A stretch of DNA of 6,160 nucleotides from Actinomycetes bacterium. GTDB lineage: Bacteria > Actinomycetota > Coriobacteriia > Anaerosomatales > Anaerosomataceae. The notes beneath the pieces are model-generated. The model searched no databases and was not told the origin of the DNA. It worked only from the letters and a program-made list of their open reading frames with translations. This document shows positions 5,474-6,160 of this stretch, piece by piece. A program made the position numbers and the translations under genes. Where the stretch lies: positions 1-6,160 of the forward strand of contig JAJZRZ010000108.1 of the NCBI GenBank assembly GCA_021850085.1. The letters run 5' to 3'. Position 1 is the first letter of the stretch. Each line of letters starts with the position of its first letter.

Positions 5474-6160
5474 CTACCCCTGCCTCAGCCTTGCCCACGC
5501 GACGACTGCTTGGCCGAACGCGACGCCGCCGTCGTTCGACGGCAGGCGCCGGTGGACGAGCGGCTCCAACCCGGCGCGTTGCAGGCCGTCCACCGCGCCG
5601 CCCAGGATGAGGCGGTTCATGAACACCCCGCCCGCGAGCGCCACCTGCGTGGTGTCGAGCGCGGGAGCGAGCCTCCCGCACGTCCCGACGATCGCGGCCA
5701 CGACCGCGCGGTGGAAGCGCGCCGAGATCACGCCCGTCTGGGTGCCCGTCGCGAGGTCTTCGAGCACCGCCGCGAGCACCGGAGCGCTGTCCACCACGAG
5801 CGCACCGCCGGGTCCTTCGGCCAGCCCGAACGCGTACAAGCCCTCGGCGGACGTGTCCGCGAGCACCTCGAGCTCGATGGCCGCCTGGCCCTCGTAGAGG
5901 GCGTCGTCGCGCACACCACACAGCGCGGCCACCGCGTCGAAGAGCCGTCCCATCGAGCTGGTACGCGGCGTGTTGATCCCCTGGGCGATCATCGCGAGCA
6001 GGTTCGCCTCCTCGCTCTCGGCAAGCCTGAAACGTAGCGCCGTAGCGCCCGGGTGGTCCAACAGTCCGCATTCGGCGAGAGCACGGAGAGCAATGCGAGC
6101 CAGTCGCAGGATCGCCTCCTCTCCGCCTGTCAGCTGCAGCGGCCGCAGGTGCCCCACGCG
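5474..6160 (-). CDS. hypF: Carbamoyltransferase HypF, C-terminal part (runs off right edge)
   Basis: HypF makes the carbamoyl group that HypE turns into the CN ligands of the [NiFe]-hydrogenase active site. Only about the last 228 residues are in the window; the full protein is usually near 750-800 aa, and the frame is open to the right edge, so the true start lies outside. Visible motifs are those of the Kae1/YrdC-type C-terminal domain of HypF: NTPRTSSMGRLFDAVAALCG, YEGQAAIELE, LAGGVFMNRLIL, and HRRLPSNDGGVAFGQAVVAW close to the end. The stop (TAG at 5476-5474) falls at the normal place, a few residues after the last motif, so the 3' end is intact. Its usual partners hypC, hypD and hypE do not follow; the next gene is a toxin-antitoxin operon 97 bases downstream. 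The region is very GC-rich. Confidence 0.95.
   Translation of the reverse strand, partial: RVGHLRPLQLTGGEEAILRLARIALRALAECGLLDHPGATALRFRLAESEEANLLAMIAQGINTPRTSSMGRLFDAVAALCGVRDDALYEGQAAIELEVLADTSAEGLYAFGLAEGPGGALVVDSAPVLAAVLEDLATGTQTGVISARFHRAVVAAIVGTCGRLAPALDTTQVALAGGVFMNRLILGGAVDGLQRAGLEPLVHRRLPSNDGGVAFGQAVVAWARLRQG

Noticed and set aside
4549..5610. Long open frame of 353 codons on the plus strand
   Set aside because: It lies antisense to the toxin-antitoxin genes and tracrRNA, has low-complexity Ser/Thr/Arg-rich composition typical of a reverse frame in GC-rich DNA, and no recognisable domain.
5447..6037. 196-codon frame on the plus strand opposite hypF
   Set aside because: hypF on the minus strand has clear family motifs; this is its GC-rich antisense shadow, rich in Arg, Ala and His without a fold signature.
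1..6160. Insertion sequences, tRNA or rRNA genes, csn2 or cas4
   Set aside because: No transposase-like protein, terminal inverted repeats of a mobile element, tRNA cloverleaf, rRNA segment, or fourth cas gene could be recognised in the window.

Overview
This window carries a compact type II-C CRISPR-Cas locus of the Neisseria/Campylobacter Cas9 kind, next to a small protein toxin-antitoxin pair and the end of a hydrogenase-maturation gene. All protein genes lie on the minus strand, so the order of transcription runs from right to left: hypF (3' end only, leaving the right edge), a CopG/RHH antitoxin, a PIN-domain toxin, a non-coding stretch that encodes the predicted tracrRNA, then cas9, cas1 and cas2. 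The left edge holds one CRISPR repeat and 19 bases of its spacer, so the rest of the array lies outside the window. There is no csn2 or cas4 in the window, which fits II-C.

Region by region: 1-55 is the cas2-proximal end of the array, with the repeat in crRNA sense on the plus strand. 60-117 holds two hairpins between the array and cas2. 121-438 is cas2, 443-1342 cas1 (TTG start inside cas9) and 1311-4505 cas9. 4506-4739 is a 234-base non-coding region with a cas9 leader, the tracrRNA with its terminator hairpin, and a second repeat-derived copy that touches the toxin stop codon. 4740-5376 is the overlapping toxin-antitoxin pair. 5377-5473 is its likely promoter/operator region, and 5474-6160 is the hypF C-terminus. 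No stretch over 300 bases lacks a gene.

How the parts should work together: the plus-strand array would give crRNAs whose repeat pairs with the minus-strand tracrRNA (8 bp, a small internal loop, then 24 bp with one G-U). The duplex is presumably cut by host RNase III and loaded into Cas9, whose two nuclease centres both look intact. Cas1 and Cas2 also look intact and would add spacers. The repeat, duplex layout and Cas9 C-terminus all resemble the N. meningitidis system, but residues known to read the PAM in NmeCas9 differ, so a different PAM is likely.

The organism cannot be named from this sequence. hypF implies a [NiFe]-hydrogenase bearer. hypF and the toxin genes are very GC-rich (about 70-75% in sampled lines), whereas cas genes sampled at about 47-65%, suggesting the CRISPR locus was acquired. 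A GC-rich anaerobic or facultative bacterium (for example an actinobacterial or proteobacterial lineage) would fit, but this is inference. The most unusual part is the 4640-4740 region, where two repeat-derived sequences sit 56 bases apart, one forming the tracrRNA anti-repeat and the other immediately after the toxin gene.
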